64,000 nucleotides of DNA from DASWOJ01 sp964242415. GTDB taxonomy: Bacteria; Pseudomonadota; Alphaproteobacteria; Acetobacterales; Acetobacteraceae. How positions within the stretch are numbered: position 1 is the first letter of the stretch; every line of letters starts with the position of its first letter. The translations under genes were made by a program, and so were the position numbers. The notes beneath the pieces are model-generated. The model worked only from the letters and a program-made list of their open reading frames with translations, did no database searches and was not told the DNA's origin. Of this stretch, positions 63,055-64,000 are shown piece by piece. The stretch covers positions 1 through 64,000 of the forward strand of contig CAXTAT010000018.1 of assembly GCA_964242415.1 (NCBI GenBank), in the 5' to 3' direction.

Positions 63055-63663
63055 ATGACCCGCACTGCGCCGCCCTTCGAGATCACCGTCTGCGGCATCG
63101 ACGAGTTGGCCGGGCATTGCAGCGCCAATGCCAGCCATGTCCTGTCCATCCTCGACCCCGACCATCCCGTGCCCGAGGCCTTCGGCACGTTCGGCGAGCA
63201 CGAGAAGCTGGAGCTGCGCTTCCACGACATCATCGAGGACACGCCCGGCCGCATCGCGCCGAGTCCCGAGCATATCCGGCAAATCCTGGCGTTCGGCCGC
63301 GACCTGCTGGCCGAGCCGCGTCCGGCGGCGCACCTGCTGGTCCACTGCCATGCCGGCGTCTCCCGCTCCACGGCCTCGATGGTCCTGATCCTCGCCCAGG
63401 CACTGCCGGACCAGCCGGCGGACGGTATCCTGGCCATGGTGCACGGGATACGCGAGAAGGCTTGGCCGAACCTGCGGATGATCGAGATCGGCGACGCGAT
63501 GCTGGGACGCAACGGCGCCCTGGTGGAGGCGACGCACGCCCTGCATCGGCTGCAGCTTGAGGTCCGCCCCCACATCGCCGAGTTCATGGAGAGGGAGGGC
63601 CGCGGGCGCGAGGTCGCCGCCGCCCGTGGCCACGCGGCGCTGCTGCAGCCGGGGAGCGCCTGA
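63055..63663 (+). CDS. Dual-specificity/tyrosine protein phosphatase family protein
   Basis: The 202-residue cysteine-based phosphatase has the catalytic loop LLVHCHAGVSRSTAS (Cys98, Arg104). An N-terminal stretch ANASHVLSILDPDHP and a possible acid in FHDIIEDTPG fit the small tyrosine phosphatase family. The ATG at 63055 follows TTAGGAG. It stands alone after rdgB; the target is unknown. Confidence 0.85.
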   Translation: MTRTAPPFEITVCGIDELAGHCSANASHVLSILDPDHPVPEAFGTFGEHEKLELRFHDIIEDTPGRIAPSPEHIRQILAFGRDLLAEPRPAAHLLVHCHAGVSRSTASMVLILAQALPDQPADGILAMVHGIREKAWPNLRMIEIGDAMLGRNGALVEATHALHRLQLEVRPHIAEFMEREGRGREVAAARGHAALLQPGSA

Positions 63664-63842
63664 ACGGGCGCCAAGCCGCGGCTGCCCTGTTCGTTTCCTG
63701 ATCGGTCATCGGATGGCGTCCTGCTGCTCAGCCCGCCGTCCAACATGGCGGCTGACGCGCCCGGCATGCACCGGATGCCGCATCGAGGGTTTCCATGGCC
63801 GCGGGTTCCGGGACGGGGTTCGACCCCCACCTGCAAGTCCGC

Positions 63843-64000
63843 TCACCCGGTTTCGGTGGCTGTCACGTCGCCATAGCCCCGCCACCGATAGATGATGGCG
63901 GAGGCGGTCCAGCAGAGGGCGAAGATGCCGACGACGGCGAAGCCGAGGGAGCCGAAGCTGTCGTTCAGGCTGCCGACCGCCTCCCAGAACGGCCCGGTCA
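63843..64000 (-). CDS. Nickel/cobalt permease (HoxN/NixA type), C-terminal fragment
   Basis: Only the last 52 codons are in the window; the gene continues past its right edge. The reading is GPFWEAVGSLNDSFGSLGF, then AVVGIFALCWTASAIIYRWR and GYGDVTATETG, a membrane helix and short tail typical of the C-terminus of NiCoT-family secondary metal transporters. Substrate (nickel or cobalt) cannot be told from the fragment. Confidence 0.65.
   Translation of the reverse strand, partial: TGPFWEAVGSLNDSFGSLGFAVVGIFALCWTASAIIYRWRGYGDVTATETG

Overview
The window is a high-GC (about two thirds G+C by eye) chromosomal segment of an alphaproteobacterium, most likely of the Rhodospirillales/Acetobacteraceae. 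The main reasons are the gene order hemJ-HAD-hemH-hemE, then a gap, then the PEP synthase/PPDK regulator (DUF299) and maf, which is the layout around oriC in Caulobacter and other alphaproteobacteria, and the overall gene content. Species assignment is not possible from the sequence alone. No phage, complete insertion sequence or CRISPR array was seen.

Left part (1-6200): a tightly coupled heme operon on the minus strand (hemE, hemH, a HAD phosphatase, hemJ), the probable replication origin (about 3610-3945, with DnaA-box-like 9-mers and seven GANTC sites), and the regulator and maf genes leading away from it. A decayed, Tat-exported oxalate decarboxylase gene follows (6431-6893), then a three-gene RND efflux operon (permease, adaptor, outer-membrane lipoprotein; 7089-13497).

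13.6-20 kb holds a complete D-glycerate pathway: a divergent IclR regulator, glyoxylate carboligase, hydroxypyruvate isomerase, tartronate semialdehyde reductase and glycerate 2-kinase, turning glyoxylate into 2-phosphoglycerate. 20.2-29.2 kb holds two back-to-back monosaccharide ABC importers: a YtfQ-R-T/YjfF type (minus strand) and a ChvE-GguA-GguB type (plus strand). A sugar porin, a PAS-PAS hybrid histidine kinase, a SemiSWEET transporter, a flavin monooxygenase/acyl-CoA-dehydrogenase-like pair and an Lrp regulator follow.

40.3-51.9 kb is the most interesting stretch. It holds tonB, a TonB-associated exported protein, a periplasmic protein with the exact four-EF-hand spacing of lanmodulin, a truncated YVTN beta-propeller of the kind linked to PQQ-dependent alcohol catabolism, a TonB-dependent receptor, and a divergent MoxY-type sensor kinase with its LuxR-type regulator. 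Together these suggest a (partly decayed) lanthanide/PQQ-alcohol module. Next to it a near-perfect Fur box precedes a porin / beta-propeller / EfeB-type peroxidase operon.

The right end (52.5-64 kb) is housekeeping: tRNA-Arg(CCG), a lipoprotein hydrolase, a zf-CHCC protein, polA, a small stress cluster (DUF2382, PepSY-like, response regulator), hrcA with a Gfo/Idh oxidoreductase, rph and rdgB, a tyrosine phosphatase, and the C-terminus of a nickel/cobalt permease. Two families of dispersed palindromic repeats run through the window: eight copies or half copies of a ~100 bp element beginning cGTCATTGCG, and two copies of a ~150 bp element with CCCTCTCC/GGAGAGGG arms.
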